Origin: DASQYE01 sp036389675
GTDB lineage: Bacteria; Acidobacteriota; Blastocatellia; Pyrinomonadales; Pyrinomonadaceae
DNA: 64,000 nt
Direction of reading: 5' to 3'
NCBI GenBank assembly: GCA_036389675.1
Contig: DASVWI010000018.1
Span: 65,246 to 129,245 of the forward strand
Positions 50,559 to 60,700 of the stretch are shown piece by piece. Both the position numbers and the translations under genes were made by a program. Under the pieces are notes generated by a model. That model had not been told where the DNA came from, did no database searches, and saw nothing but the letters and a program-made list of their open reading frames with translations. Within the stretch, counting starts at the first letter, position 1. Each line of letters begins with the position of its first letter.

Positions 50559-51914
50559 ATGCCTTCCAAAAAAAAAAGTAAGAAAAAAAGAGTGCTCACG
50601 GCACTCGAATTTTTCGCGGGGTCGGGCGGATTATCCCTCGGCGTTCATAACGCTGGTTTCACTCACTTAGCCCTCATCGAGCGTGATAGAAATGCAGCGG
50701 AAACACTCCGGCAAAATAGTCAGTCGATTTTGGGCATGTCTCCAGACCTCGTCAAAGAAGAGGACGCCGCAGAAGTCGACCTCACCCCATACATTGGCAT
50801 AACGGATTTGTTGACCGCTGGACCACCTTGTCAACCTTTCTCCACGGCTGGTAAAAGCAAAGGTTATGATGACCCTAGGAATATGTTTCCGGTCCTCTTG
50901 GATGCTATCTCCTTGATAATGCCAAAGGCGATACTAATCGAGAACGTGAAGGGTCTTCTGCGAAAGAAGTTCAAAGACGCTCTTGAATACATCAAGTTGC
51001 GGATTAAACTTCCAAAAGTTACGGTGCTTGAAGGGGAGACGTGGCGTCAACACTATGCTCGCCTTCAGGAAGTCAAAGAGACTGATTTCCCAGATCATGA
51101 GCAGTACATTGTCAGTTGTCAATTAATCGATACCGCAGATTACGGTGCCGCGCAGCGCAGAGAGCGCGTTTTCATCATTGCCTTCCGTCGAGACCTTGGA
51201 ATTGAGCCGATGAAGCTCGAACCGACTCACAGTAAGGTAGCTCTTTTATCGGACCAATGGATCACTGGTGATTATTGGAAACGTCATGGCGTAAATGGCG
51301 TTCCCCCTGACGATCATATTGGCAAGAAAGACCGCGCCCTTCTTGAGGAGATACGTAAAAATCCAACTCTCATAGAGACGGGTGGTAATCGCTTGCCATG
51401 GGTCACCGTACGAGAAGCATTAAGTGGTTTACCCGATCCCGTTCATAGAGGTGAAGAACCAACGCTCGCTAACCACGTCCAACATCCTGGGGCTAGAACA
51501 TACGCGCAGCACTCAGGAAGTTATTTGGATTACCCAGCCAAAGCACTCAAAGCGGGATCAAACGGTACACCTGGCGGCGAAAACATGTTGCGCATTTCAT
51601 CCGATGGAGCCGTGAGATATTTCACGACAAGAGAATCCGGACGTCTTCAGGGATTTCCTGATGAGTGGGAGTTCCAAGGCGTTTGGGGAGCTTGCATAAG
51701 ACAGTTAGGTAACGCGGTACCCGTCACGGTAGTAGAGAAATTTGCGATTGAGATACGCAAACTTTTAGAGAGTGTCTTAAAGAAGTCCGCCCACAACAAA
51801 ATACATCACAGAGCGGAGCGTGTTAAGACTGATCGTTCATCCCTGCACCTTATAGATCATGGAACCGCTCAAATTGGAGTTGTCTCTAAGCGTGATCGAA
51901 CTGCTCGGCAATAG
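50559..51914 (+). CDS. DNA (cytosine-5) methyltransferase
   Basis: This 451-residue enzyme methylates cytosine at C5. It has the conserved motifs in order: I, EFFAGSGGLSLGVHNAGF; IV, AGPPCQPFSTAGKSKG with the catalytic Cys; VI, LIENVKGL; VIII, AQRRERVFIIAF; IX/X, RESGRLQGFPDEWEFQG and QLGNAVPVTV. A target-recognition region lies between VIII and IX. The ATG at 50559 is followed by poly-A tracts (10 A at 50568-50577). An upstream GTG at 50472 is possible. No restriction endonuclease is recognisable beside it. Confidence 0.93.
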   Translation: MPSKKKSKKKRVLTALEFFAGSGGLSLGVHNAGFTHLALIERDRNAAETLRQNSQSILGMSPDLVKEEDAAEVDLTPYIGITDLLTAGPPCQPFSTAGKSKGYDDPRNMFPVLLDAISLIMPKAILIENVKGLLRKKFKDALEYIKLRIKLPKVTVLEGETWRQHYARLQEVKETDFPDHEQYIVSCQLIDTADYGAAQRRERVFIIAFRRDLGIEPMKLEPTHSKVALLSDQWITGDYWKRHGVNGVPPDDHIGKKDRALLEEIRKNPTLIETGGNRLPWVTVREALSGLPDPVHRGEEPTLANHVQHPGARTYAQHSGSYLDYPAKALKAGSNGTPGGENMLRISSDGAVRYFTTRESGRLQGFPDEWEFQGVWGACIRQLGNAVPVTVVEKFAIEIRKLLESVLKKSAHNKIHHRAERVKTDRSSLHLIDHGTAQIGVVSKRDRTARQ

Positions 51915-52004
51915 CGTCAATTTATGTCACGGTGATGATGTTCGTTTAATCGAATACTATTGCCAATCTCGGGCATTGTTTGACGCCTCACATAATTGAT
52001 CGTT

Positions 52005-52877
52005 ATGCCTAAGCCAGTCGAACATTTTATCAAGAGCCTTACCCAATTCAGTGAACGTATCGAAGAAGCTTTGGGGTCCACAAGGTCCCTATATCCTAGT
52101 GATCCCACCGCAGTTAATTGGTATCGTGGGACAGGTATGAGTGAGCAGTGGAAACTAGCGCCAAGTCTTTATCGACATCCAACGATTAAAGATGTTGATG
52201 AACTTCTCAAGCTTGAGCGAAAGTTACTAGCTTCATTCAGAAGAAAAGCTATCTTGTATCAGCCCACCAATTTAAGTCTTACACACACAAACACAGGCGC
52301 CAGCGCAGATTACGAATTTCTGTTCTTCATGCAGCATTATAATGTCCCCACACGCTTACTCGATTGGACTGAAAACCCCTTTATAGCCTTGTATTTCGCG
52401 CTGACTTCGGCTCCTTATAACCGCGCTACACATGGGTATGATGAAGGAGCCTCTGTTTGGATTCTTGACCCGATAGCTTGGAACCGCAAGGCGCTGGAGA
52501 GAGTGACTTATGGTAATGAAGGGGCACTCATATTCAACGGTCAGTATAGTGGCGCATATGCACCTAGAACTAATGATACGCCGCAGGAATTAACTGGGAT
52601 GTATGATAATCCAGTTGCTATGGAAGGGATCGCGAACAATACCCGAATGTTCGCTCAAAAAGGGGTCTTCACGATTTTTGGAAGAGATATGACTCCGATG
52701 GAAGACCATTACGAAGCTAAATCTTATCCGAAAGAAAGTTTAACTAAACTTACTGTGGCTAAGGATGACATTGATTCTATGCTTGAGTTGATTTCATCAA
52801 TAGGTTACACAGATTCAGTGGCTTATCCCGATTTACATGGCCTCGCGATGGAGATTAAACGTTTTCATAAATTTTAG
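52005..52877 (+). CDS. FRG domain protein
   Basis: This 290-residue protein contains the FRG domain (YRGTGMSEQWKLAPSLYRHP at the start, EFLFFMQHYNVPTRLLDWTE then NPFIALYFAL). The name comes from the conserved F-R-G segment; the biochemical role is unknown and members often lie in defence islands. The ATG at 52005 is used. It follows the methyltransferase by about 90 bp and ends 9 bp before the DUF262 gene. Confidence 0.85.
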   Translation: MPKPVEHFIKSLTQFSERIEEALGSTRSLYPSDPTAVNWYRGTGMSEQWKLAPSLYRHPTIKDVDELLKLERKLLASFRRKAILYQPTNLSLTHTNTGASADYEFLFFMQHYNVPTRLLDWTENPFIALYFALTSAPYNRATHGYDEGASVWILDPIAWNRKALERVTYGNEGALIFNGQYSGAYAPRTNDTPQELTGMYDNPVAMEGIANNTRMFAQKGVFTIFGRDMTPMEDHYEAKSYPKESLTKLTVAKDDIDSMLELISSIGYTDSVAYPDLHGLAMEIKRFHKF

Positions 52878-52885
52878 GCAGAGCT

Positions 52886-53950
52886 ATGTTCCAAGTGAAG
52901 CCCCATCAGCCCATGCCTCTTTTTTGGTGGCATGAACAACATGAAAAGATTGACACTGATCCCAGCTATCAGCGTCGCCCTAACTTGTGGAATACAAATA
53001 AACAGGCTTTTCTCATTGATAGCATATTGAACGATTATGATATGCCCAAGATATACCTCGCCGACTTCACGTCAGTTATCACCACCCTTAATGAAAAGAA
53101 GAAGCCATACGCCATTATTGACGGCAAGCAACGTTTACAGGCCATTTTTAAATTCTTTGGTGGAACTCTTCGCCTCAATCGTGACTTCATATATCAGTCT
53201 GATCCTTCCCTTAAATTAGCGGGATTAAATTACCAGGATTTAAAGATACGTTACCCAGAAGTCGCAGAGAAATTCAGTAGTCACCTGCCGTCAGTGATGA
53301 GCGTGGTAACAGACGAGGAGGGCAAAATTGAAGAGTTGTTTTTGAGACTCAATACCGGGGTACACGTCAGCGGGGCCGAACGTCGCAACGCGATGAAAGG
53401 TATTGTTCCAATCATCATCAGGCGGCTTGTGAAGAAAAAATTTTTCACTTCGAATATTAAATTTAACGTCGACAGGATGGCAGATCACAACGCTGCCGCG
53501 AAGGTACTATTAATAGAGTATACCGGCGAATTTGCTGACACTTTTGCCACTAATCTCGATGCGTTCGTTCGAAAGGGTATTAAGGGTGAGGAAGCCTCAT
53601 TTAAGAAGGCCGAGCGGAGGGTGGTTAAAGGCTTGAATGATATGTCCACAGTTTTTATTAAAGAGGATCCTCTTTTAGCTTCCGCAGGGCCAATTCCAGT
53701 CTACTACTGGTTCGTGAAGCATCACCTGAGGAGTAAGGCCTATATACGAGAGTTCTTAAGTGAATTCGTGAAGGCTGTCCAAAAAAACCAGCATATTGTC
53801 AAGGATAATCCAGACGAGGGCGATCCAGAACTAAGCCATTACTACACGATGATGAGAACAACTAATGAGAAAAGGAGTTTAGAAGCTCGTTATAAAATAC
53901 TTGAAAGCAGATTCACTAAATTTCTACGAAGAAAGAAAAGAAAAAAATAA
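52886..53950 (+). CDS. DUF262 (ParB/GmrS-like) domain protein
   Basis: This 354-residue protein has a DUF262 domain at residues about 25-240, DPSYQRRPNLWNTNKQAFLI, YAIIDGKQRLQAIFKFFGG, LFLRLNTGVHVSGAERRNAM. 'DGKQRL' is the NTP-binding motif of the ParB/Srx fold in GmrS/DndB relatives. The C-terminal HNH (DUF1524) half of GmrSD-type enzymes is missing; a basic tail (FLRRKKRKK) ends the protein. With the FRG gene it forms a likely two-gene effector. Confidence 0.85.
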   Translation: MFQVKPHQPMPLFWWHEQHEKIDTDPSYQRRPNLWNTNKQAFLIDSILNDYDMPKIYLADFTSVITTLNEKKKPYAIIDGKQRLQAIFKFFGGTLRLNRDFIYQSDPSLKLAGLNYQDLKIRYPEVAEKFSSHLPSVMSVVTDEEGKIEELFLRLNTGVHVSGAERRNAMKGIVPIIIRRLVKKKFFTSNIKFNVDRMADHNAAAKVLLIEYTGEFADTFATNLDAFVRKGIKGEEASFKKAERRVVKGLNDMSTVFIKEDPLLASAGPIPVYYWFVKHHLRSKAYIREFLSEFVKAVQKNQHIVKDNPDEGDPELSHYYTMMRTTNEKRSLEARYKILESRFTKFLRRKKRKK

Positions 53951-54152
53951 GCCTCAACACGGTATCGAACTTTTCGGCTAACCTGATCTAATCTAATTTT
54001 GTGCAGCCTGTAATAAATGTGCGGGATGTTAATTTTGGCTATTAAAGCAAAGTTTGCGTCCGCAATTATTTCTTAACCCCGCTGTTTAACAAGAGCTTGA
54101 TTGATATTTATCCGACCGCACCTCCCGATGCGGCTTCAACTGAGGCCAAGTC

Positions 54153-55325
54153 ATGAAAATCTGGAAAGAGAAAGACCCCGTCACCAAGCGCTACAAGTAT
54201 CACGCCAACTTCGTCTGCGCGGGCAAGCGTTATCGACCGGAAGCCGATTCGAAGGATGAGCTGGACGACATCATTGACGCGATCAAAAAGCGCGCGCGCC
54301 AGGAAAGGTATGGCCTGGAGATCGAGCACGAGCCCATCACGATCAGACAACTGGCGGATGAGCGCTCGAAGGACTTCGATAAGACGAAGAGGTCGCATCG
54401 CAAACGTCTTCGCGTGATCGAGCGCTTCGTCGCTTTCATGGATGATCCGGACTTCCCTGTCACTAACCTTCACCAACTGCACCTTCGCGGCTTCGCCCGT
54501 AGCCTTCGACACGAGAATTCGAAGCTCAAGAGCAGCTCCTTAAATGCCGCCCTCAGTATTGTCGGCGCTCTTCTGCGATCAGGTGAAAGATTCTTCCCGG
54601 AGCTTGAAACATGGAAACCGCCGCGCATGCCGTATGAGGCCCTGGAGGAGAAGGAAAGGGCACGCCCGATCACGGAAGAGGAACAAGCGATGCTTCTCTT
54701 CGAGCTTCGCGCGCCACTCGGGAAGGTGGGAAAGAAGAGGCCGCGCCGCGAGAAGGCTTACGAGCTCAGAGCACGCCATACGGTCGCCGATCTCTTCGAC
54801 TTCGCACTTCTGACGGGCATGCGCCATACAGAGGCGCGCACGCTCAAAAGCTCAAAGATAGACTGGGCCGTCAGGCAACACGGCGGGATGACGATCTACG
54901 GCGAGGTGAGGCTGACGAAAACTAAGACAAAGCGTCACCGCACAGTCCCTTTGAACCAGGATGCGCGAGCGATACTCGACCGGCGGCGCTCCGAGGGCCG
55001 GAGCGACTGGATTTTCCCGAACACCTCGGAATCCGGACCCATCAGTATGTCGAGCGTCTACCGGGTGCTCTCTCGCGCCGCCGAGCGCGCCGGTGTGCTC
55101 TACGGCCAGAGAGTGGAAGACGGCTTTGTCTTCCACGATGCGCGCCACACCGCGATCACCAACATGCTGCAAAGAGGGGCCGACCTCAAGACTGTCGGAT
55201 CAATCGTCGGGCATACGGATGAGTGGATGACGATGCACTATTCGCACCCGACTTCGGCCTCACGAGCGGCGGCGATTTCCACTCTCAAGAGAGCCGCAAA
55301 CGAAGAGACCCTGAACAAAAAGTGA
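54153..55325 (+). CDS. int: Prophage integrase (tyrosine recombinase)
   Basis: This 390-residue phage integrase has an N-terminal arm-binding region (MKIWKEKDPVTKRYKYHANF), core-binding domain and catalytic domain. It has Arg in LTGMRHTEARTL, Lys in RLTKTKTKRHRTVP, HxxR in FHDARHTAITNML, His in SIVGHTDEWMTMH and Tyr in MHYSHPT. Its stop is 51 bp from the attR core, the usual gene-site pairing. It reads toward the attachment site. Confidence 0.93.
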   Translation: MKIWKEKDPVTKRYKYHANFVCAGKRYRPEADSKDELDDIIDAIKKRARQERYGLEIEHEPITIRQLADERSKDFDKTKRSHRKRLRVIERFVAFMDDPDFPVTNLHQLHLRGFARSLRHENSKLKSSSLNAALSIVGALLRSGERFFPELETWKPPRMPYEALEEKERARPITEEEQAMLLFELRAPLGKVGKKRPRREKAYELRARHTVADLFDFALLTGMRHTEARTLKSSKIDWAVRQHGGMTIYGEVRLTKTKTKRHRTVPLNQDARAILDRRRSEGRSDWIFPNTSESGPISMSSVYRVLSRAAERAGVLYGQRVEDGFVFHDARHTAITNMLQRGADLKTVGSIVGHTDEWMTMHYSHPTSASRAAAISTLKRAANEETLNKK

Positions 55326-55375
55326 TCACACTTCCTGGGATAGAGCAATAAATTCTTTATCGACCGCACATAGAG

Positions 55376-55399
55376 CGAGGCGGTGAGTTTCGCCCCACG
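55376..55399. repeat. Prophage right attachment site (attR)
   Basis: This 24-bp core is identical to 14037-14060. Here it keeps its full context: GAGGCGGTGAGT (55377-55388) pairs perfectly with ACTCACCGCCTC (55401-55412). Confidence 0.85.
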
Positions 55400-55412
55400 G
55401 ACTCACCGCCTC
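55377..55412 (+). terminator. Host terminator hairpin used as attB
   Basis: This 12-bp perfect stem with a 12-nt loop (TTCGCCCCACGG) lies between the convergent host genes 13385-14026 (originally) and the TolC gene. CGCCCCACG in the loop is also complementary to CGTGGGGCG just downstream (about 55418-55426), allowing an alternative or pseudoknotted fold. The nearby 200 bp hold no other feature. Confidence 0.75.
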
Positions 55413-55525
55413 TTCGTCGTGGGGCGCGCTCGAAGGGGGAGACCTCTCGGAGCGCGCAGACTTCCACGACGCATTGGATTCTCGCTGCCGGCAGCTTAAT
55501 TAATCATTCCGGTACGGCCTCATCA

Positions 55526-57718
55526 TTAACGCAGTTGGACGACGACGTTGTTGGCGTGCAGGGAGTTTCCGGTCGCGCGCTGCAATTCGGCGATGGCTTT
55601 ATTGAGGTCTGTCTGCGCGCGCAGCTCGTTGCCGCGTGCGGTCGTCAGTGCGGTCTGTCGCTCAAGCACGAGGTAGAGCGTGGATTGACCGGCATCGAAT
55701 CTTCTCTGCTCGCTGCTGTACTGCTGCTCGCTGGCGCTGCGCGCGGCGGCGGCGGCGCGCAAGCGAGACGAAGCCGTGCGGACTATCTGCAAGGCATTTC
55801 GCACGTCGACCTGAATCAACTGCTCCAGCTGTTCGCGCTGCGTATCTATGCGATGCGATTCGACGAGCGAGCGGCCAAGTTGAGCTTCCGCCGTGCGATT
55901 GCGTAAGGGGATGTTGAGCTGCACGCCGACGCGAAAGTTGTTATAGCGATTGGCGGCGAGACTCCCGAAAGATTGGGCCAATCCCCCGATCAATTCTTCG
56001 GGGAGCGGCTGCGCCGCCGGCGGCGTGAGCGGCGCGAGACCGTTGAGAACAGACAGCTCGTTGATGCGCGCGCGCAGGTCGGCGTTCGAGTTCGCCAGAG
56101 GATTGCCGCCCGAAGCTGTCTGGCTGAGCGAACCGGCGAGGCCGACGACGCCGTAGCTGCCGATCAGATCTATCTGCGGCTTGGTCTGCTCGCGATAATA
56201 CCTCTGGTCAATCTGGTTGATCTCGCGCACCACGTCCGACTGCTTCAGCTCGGGGCGATTGGACATCGCCGCTTCCATGGCGTCGGGCAGGGTGATCGCG
56301 GGCGGCTCAAGGTCGACCGGGTCTGTCGGAATCAGGGAGACGTTCCAGAACGGAGACTGGCGATTCTCCGCGATCAGGTTTTTGAGATTATTCTCGGCGC
56401 GCGAGACATCTTCGAGCGCGCTGTAGACGCTCTGCTCATAGCCGGAGACCTGAGCGTCAGCCGCCACGACATCAATCGGCGCAAGCACGCCTTCGGCCAC
56501 CAGCCGCCTGTTGTGCTCAAGCTGCGCGCGCGCATCACGCACGGCGTCGCGCTGAACCTGCAAATTACGCAGGGCGAAAACCAAGTCCCAGTAGGCGCGC
56601 TGCACGAGCGTGATGGTCTCAATAGTGCGCTGGCGAAACTGCGCGTCCGTCAAAGAGAGATTGCGCTTGGCGATTTCGATCTGCCGCCGATTGTTGTCAA
56701 AGCGCAGGCCGCGCCAGAGCGGCTGCGTGTAATTAAAGGTCAGGGCGGTCGGGAACTGCGGGTTGAGCGCCGCAAACTGGTTGTTGGTCGTCAGGCGAAT
56801 GGCCGACAAATCGACTCGATAGCCGCCGCCGAATTTCGGCGAGAGTCCTTCCAGACGCGCCGTGCCCGTGTAGTCGCTCTGCACTACGGCTCCGTTTGCG
56901 CCCGACAGGAAACTGGACGAAGGCGTCTCGGAGCGCTCGTAATAAGAGAGCGAGGTGAGGCGCGGGTCGTAGATGCCGCGCGCTCCCTGCAAATCAAACT
57001 CTGCGGCGCGCACGACCGTTCGCGCCACCTCTATGTCTTTGTTGTTGGCGAGCGCCATCTCCAGGGCTTCGCGCAGGGCGAGCGGGCGCTGCTCGGACAT
57101 GTCCACACCAACCCGACCCAGCTCCGGAACAGGCGCTCGCGAATCGGCGCGATAATCCGGCGCGACGACCGGGACGGAAGGGAGCGCGTCGGGCGCTTGC
57201 GTCGGCACGCTTTCGCGTCCGGGCGGGCGCGCAGGCTGCGGCGACTGAATGGTCTGCGTCTGCGCGGGCTGCAAGGGAGCGCCCGTCGTGTTGGTCGTAG
57301 TCGCAGCGCCTGACGGCAGGCTGTCGAGCGTCGGAATAGAAGAGGGGGAAGCTCCCTGCACGGGCGTCGAAGGCGCGGCGGGAGACTGCGGCGATGGCGA
57401 GCCCGCCTGCTGGCCCGCCTGCGTCGTGGGCTGCGCGCTCTGCTCGACCTGTGCGCCAGTGGTCAGAGGTCGCGCGTTCGCGCCGGGCGCGCTTCCCTGT
57501 CCCTGCGGCGCATTGCCGGATGGAGCTATGGTGACACCGCTCGCGGGCTGAGGGGTGGTGCTCTGTATGACGGGCGTGTTGGCCGAAGGCGCGGGAGCGA
57601 CCGTGCCCGTCGAGGTCGTGCCGGTCGTTTGCGCGCGCGCGTGCGACGCACCATATGCCAGACACAGGAGCGCAGCCAGTAACGTCGAGCGGAGAATCTT
57701 TTTTCCAGCGGTCTTCAT
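55526..57718 (-). CDS. TolC-family outer membrane efflux protein
   Basis: This 730-residue protein has a signal peptide (LLAALLCLAYGASHARA) and an unusual Pro/Ala/Thr/Gln-rich stretch to about residue 190. The OEP channel domains follow (LREALEMALANNKDIEVART, AYWDLVFALRNLQVQRDAVR, ALQIVRTASSRLRAAAAARS). It forms the outer-membrane tunnel for the RND pump encoded next to it. It is longer than typical members (about 450-500 aa) because of the low-complexity N-terminus. It lies 47 bp downstream of the pump gene. Confidence 0.9.
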   Translation of the reverse strand: MKTAGKKILRSTLLAALLCLAYGASHARAQTTGTTSTGTVAPAPSANTPVIQSTTPQPASGVTIAPSGNAPQGQGSAPGANARPLTTGAQVEQSAQPTTQAGQQAGSPSPQSPAAPSTPVQGASPSSIPTLDSLPSGAATTTNTTGAPLQPAQTQTIQSPQPARPPGRESVPTQAPDALPSVPVVAPDYRADSRAPVPELGRVGVDMSEQRPLALREALEMALANNKDIEVARTVVRAAEFDLQGARGIYDPRLTSLSYYERSETPSSSFLSGANGAVVQSDYTGTARLEGLSPKFGGGYRVDLSAIRLTTNNQFAALNPQFPTALTFNYTQPLWRGLRFDNNRRQIEIAKRNLSLTDAQFRQRTIETITLVQRAYWDLVFALRNLQVQRDAVRDARAQLEHNRRLVAEGVLAPIDVVAADAQVSGYEQSVYSALEDVSRAENNLKNLIAENRQSPFWNVSLIPTDPVDLEPPAITLPDAMEAAMSNRPELKQSDVVREINQIDQRYYREQTKPQIDLIGSYGVVGLAGSLSQTASGGNPLANSNADLRARINELSVLNGLAPLTPPAAQPLPEELIGGLAQSFGSLAANRYNNFRVGVQLNIPLRNRTAEAQLGRSLVESHRIDTQREQLEQLIQVDVRNALQIVRTASSRLRAAAAARSASEQQYSSEQRRFDAGQSTLYLVLERQTALTTARGNELRAQTDLNKAIAELQRATGNSLHANNVVVQLR

Positions 57719-57765
57719 AACTTTATCAATAGATCAACAGGCACGATCAATCACCCTGTCGGTTC

Positions 57766-60700
57766 TTACTGCTTCGTAACCAAGCCAAGGAGCGAAGCGG
57801 TCGCGGTCGCCGTCTTGCGCCGCGCCCACGCGAAGCTCCCGCCGAGGGCATTGCCGATGCGCGCAAGGATGCGTAGGCGCGCCAGATCGTCGAAGAGCGA
57901 GTAGAAGACGGGCACGGCCAGAAGCGTCAGCAGCAGGCAGAGCGATTGACCGCCGACCACCAGCACGCCGATGGAGCGATTGGTTCCCGCGCCGGGGCCG
58001 CTGGACAGGACGAGCGGCATCATGCCGGCGACGAGCGCGATGGTCGTCATCAGGATGGGACGCAGGCGGTCGCGGTTCGCCTGAATGATGGCGTCCATGC
58101 GATCCATGCCGCGTGCCCTCAACTCGTTCGTGTGATCGATCTGCAGGATGGCGTTCTTCTTGACCACGCCGAAGAGCAGCAGAAGTCCGAGCCCGGAAAA
58201 GATATTGACGGTCTGGTTGGTCACGAGCAGCGAAAGAATGCCGAACGGGATGGCGAGCGGCAATGTGAGCAAGATCGTGACCGGGTGGATGAAGGACTCG
58301 AACTGCGCGGCCAGCACCATGTACATAAAGACGAATGAGAGCGTGAAGGCGAGCATGAAGTAGTAGCCCGCGCGCCCTAGCTCTTTGGAGCGGCCCGCCA
58401 GCCCCGTCTTATAGGCAGGGTCAACGTTCAGCTCTTTGACGAACTGGTTCATGCGGTCAATGACGGCGGCCTGCGAGCCGCCGGGCCTGACGTTGGCGAG
58501 CAGCGTCACCTGACGCTGGCGATTGAGACGATCAATGGCCGACGGGCCGGCTCCCTCGTCCACGCTGACCAGATTGTCAAGGCTCACCCAGCCGATCTTG
58601 GTCGAAGGAACGATCATACGCTTGAGGCCCTCGACGCTCGCGCGAAACTCGCCCGTCGCACGCACGCGCACGTCGATCTGATCCGTGCCTTCGTTGAAGG
58701 TCGAGACCTTTTGACCGGCGACCAAGGTGTTTAGAGCCTGCGCTATATCGCCGACGCGCACGCCCAAATCCGCGGCATGCTCGCGGTGAATCTGCACGCG
58801 CAGCTCGGGCTTGCCGTTAATCAGAGTCGAGTCCGCATCGACGACATCAGGAATGGTCTTCATCTTCTGAAGCAGGTCTTCAGAGTACTTGGTCAGCCTT
58901 TGAAGGTCAGGCCCGCCGATGACGTATTGAATGTCGGCGTTGCGGAAGCCGCCGCCCGAGATGGCCGCGACCTGCTGCACGCTGGTTCGCAGCTTGTCCG
59001 GATACATCTGTAGGTATTTCGCCAGAACGTCTTTGCGAGCGAGGCTCATCACGTCATTCTGCGTCACGCTGCGCTCCTTGATCGGAGACATACGGACGTA
59101 GATGGAGGCGCTGTTGACAAGCTCCTGCTGGCCGCCGCCGACGGTGACGAGCGTGTCGGTCACGCCCGGCAATTGGCGCACGTCCGCCGCGATCTTTTCC
59201 ACGAGCGTCGAAGTCGCCGGAAGCGTCGAGCCTTCGGGCACGCGCACGTTGATCTCAAACTGCGACTGGTCGTCCACGGGCAGAAAGTTTTTGCCGACGT
59301 ACTTGAAGAGCGGCACGATGCTGATGATGACGAGCACGCAGGTGAGTATGACGACCCAGCGATGATGCATAGACCATGACAGCATCCACGTATAGGTGCG
59401 ATCAATCGGGCGATAGAAGCGCGACTCCTTTGAGCTGCGCTCCTCTTTAGGCACGCCCCGCGCGGACTGTTCTTTGCCAGCTTCGCTCGCATCCTCCTGT
59501 GCCGGAATGCTTGAGGCTTCGCTTGCTTCTCCGTCGAAGAGGTTTTGTTCCGGCCCTTCAGAGCCCGCGGCGACGCGAGATTCGTCTGCCAGCGCCGCGG
59601 AGGCGTCGCCCTGCGAAGGCTCGCTGCCCGTCCCGGCAGGCAGCGGGTCTGCCTCGCGCTTGATGAGACGCGCCGCCAGCATAGGCGTCAGGGTAAAGGA
59701 GACGAGCAGCGAGACCGCTATGGCGAACGATGAAGTAAAGCCGAAGGAAGACATGAAGCGACCGACGATGCCGCCCATAAAGCCGACGGGCAGAAAGACC
59801 GCGAGCAGGCTCAACGTCGTCGCCATCACGGCCAGACCTATCTCGCGCGTGCCCTGAATCGCCGCCTGAAACGGCGGCATCCCCTTCTCTTCGATAAAGC
59901 GATAGATGTTCTCAAGCACGACGATGGCGTCGTCGATGACGATGCCGACCATCAAGGTCAGCGCCAGCATGGTGATGTTGTTGAGCGTATAGCCCATGGC
60001 CGCCATCAGCCCGAAGGTGGCGATGATGGAGGTCGGAATCGCTATCGCCGCGATGAACGTGGCGCGGAAGTTCCACAGAAAGATGAAGACGACGATGGCC
60101 GCCAGTATGCCGCCCTCTATGAGGTGCGTCTCGATGGCTTCGAGCGACGCCTTGATAAAGATGGATTGATCGCCGACGACCTCGGCCCTGAAGCCTGCGG
60201 GCAGCGTCGGAATAATCTCTGCCAGACGCTCCTTGACGGCGTCGGCGACGGCCACGGTGTTCTGCCCGGACTGCTTTGAGACGATGAGCGTGACGGCGGG
60301 CTGACCGTTCAGACGAGCCTGCGTGCGCTGCTCTTCAGCGCCGTCCTCGACATAGCCTATGTCGCTGACCTTGACGGCGTACGAACCGCGATTGGCGACG
60401 ACCAGATCATTAAAGCTGGCGGGGTCTGGGATGCGCCCCAGCGTGCGGACGGTCAACTCGCGCGTGCCCTCGTCAACACGCCCGCCCGGCACTTCCAGAT
60501 TCTGCGAGCGCACGGCTGCCGCCACTTCCGCGACCGTCACGTTGTATGCGCGCATCTTGTCCGGGTCTACCCAGACCTGTATCTCGCGCTCGCGCCCGCC
60601 GACGATCTGCACCTGCCCGACGCCGTTGATGCTCTCTATGCGCTCCTTGATCTGCTTGTCGGCCACGTCCGTCACTTCGCGCAGGGAGCGCGGCGCGGAG

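Larger units (their letters stand above)
14037..55399. mobile_element. Siphovirus-type prophage, about 41.3 kb
   Basis: The element is bounded by 24-bp att repeats, with a tyrosine integrase 50 bp inside the right one. It contains a full packaging, capsid and tail set, a repressor/antirepressor-protease switch, a replication initiator with iterons, cargo, and an integron cassette array. Packaging and portal genes are lambda-like, the capsid HK97-like, and the tail tip GTA/lambda-like. No essential structural gene is visibly broken. No endolysin was recognised, so completeness is probable and not certain. Confidence 0.93.

Noticed and set aside
51859..51999. 46-codon ORF overlapping the end of the methyltransferase gene
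   Set aside because: There is no ribosome site, it largely overlaps a well-supported gene and has no recognisable domain.
55973..57313. 446-codon plus-strand ORF opposite the TolC gene
   Set aside because: It has Arg/Leu/Ala-rich, motif-free translation typical of antisense frames in high-GC DNA; the minus frame has a signal peptide and OEP motifs.
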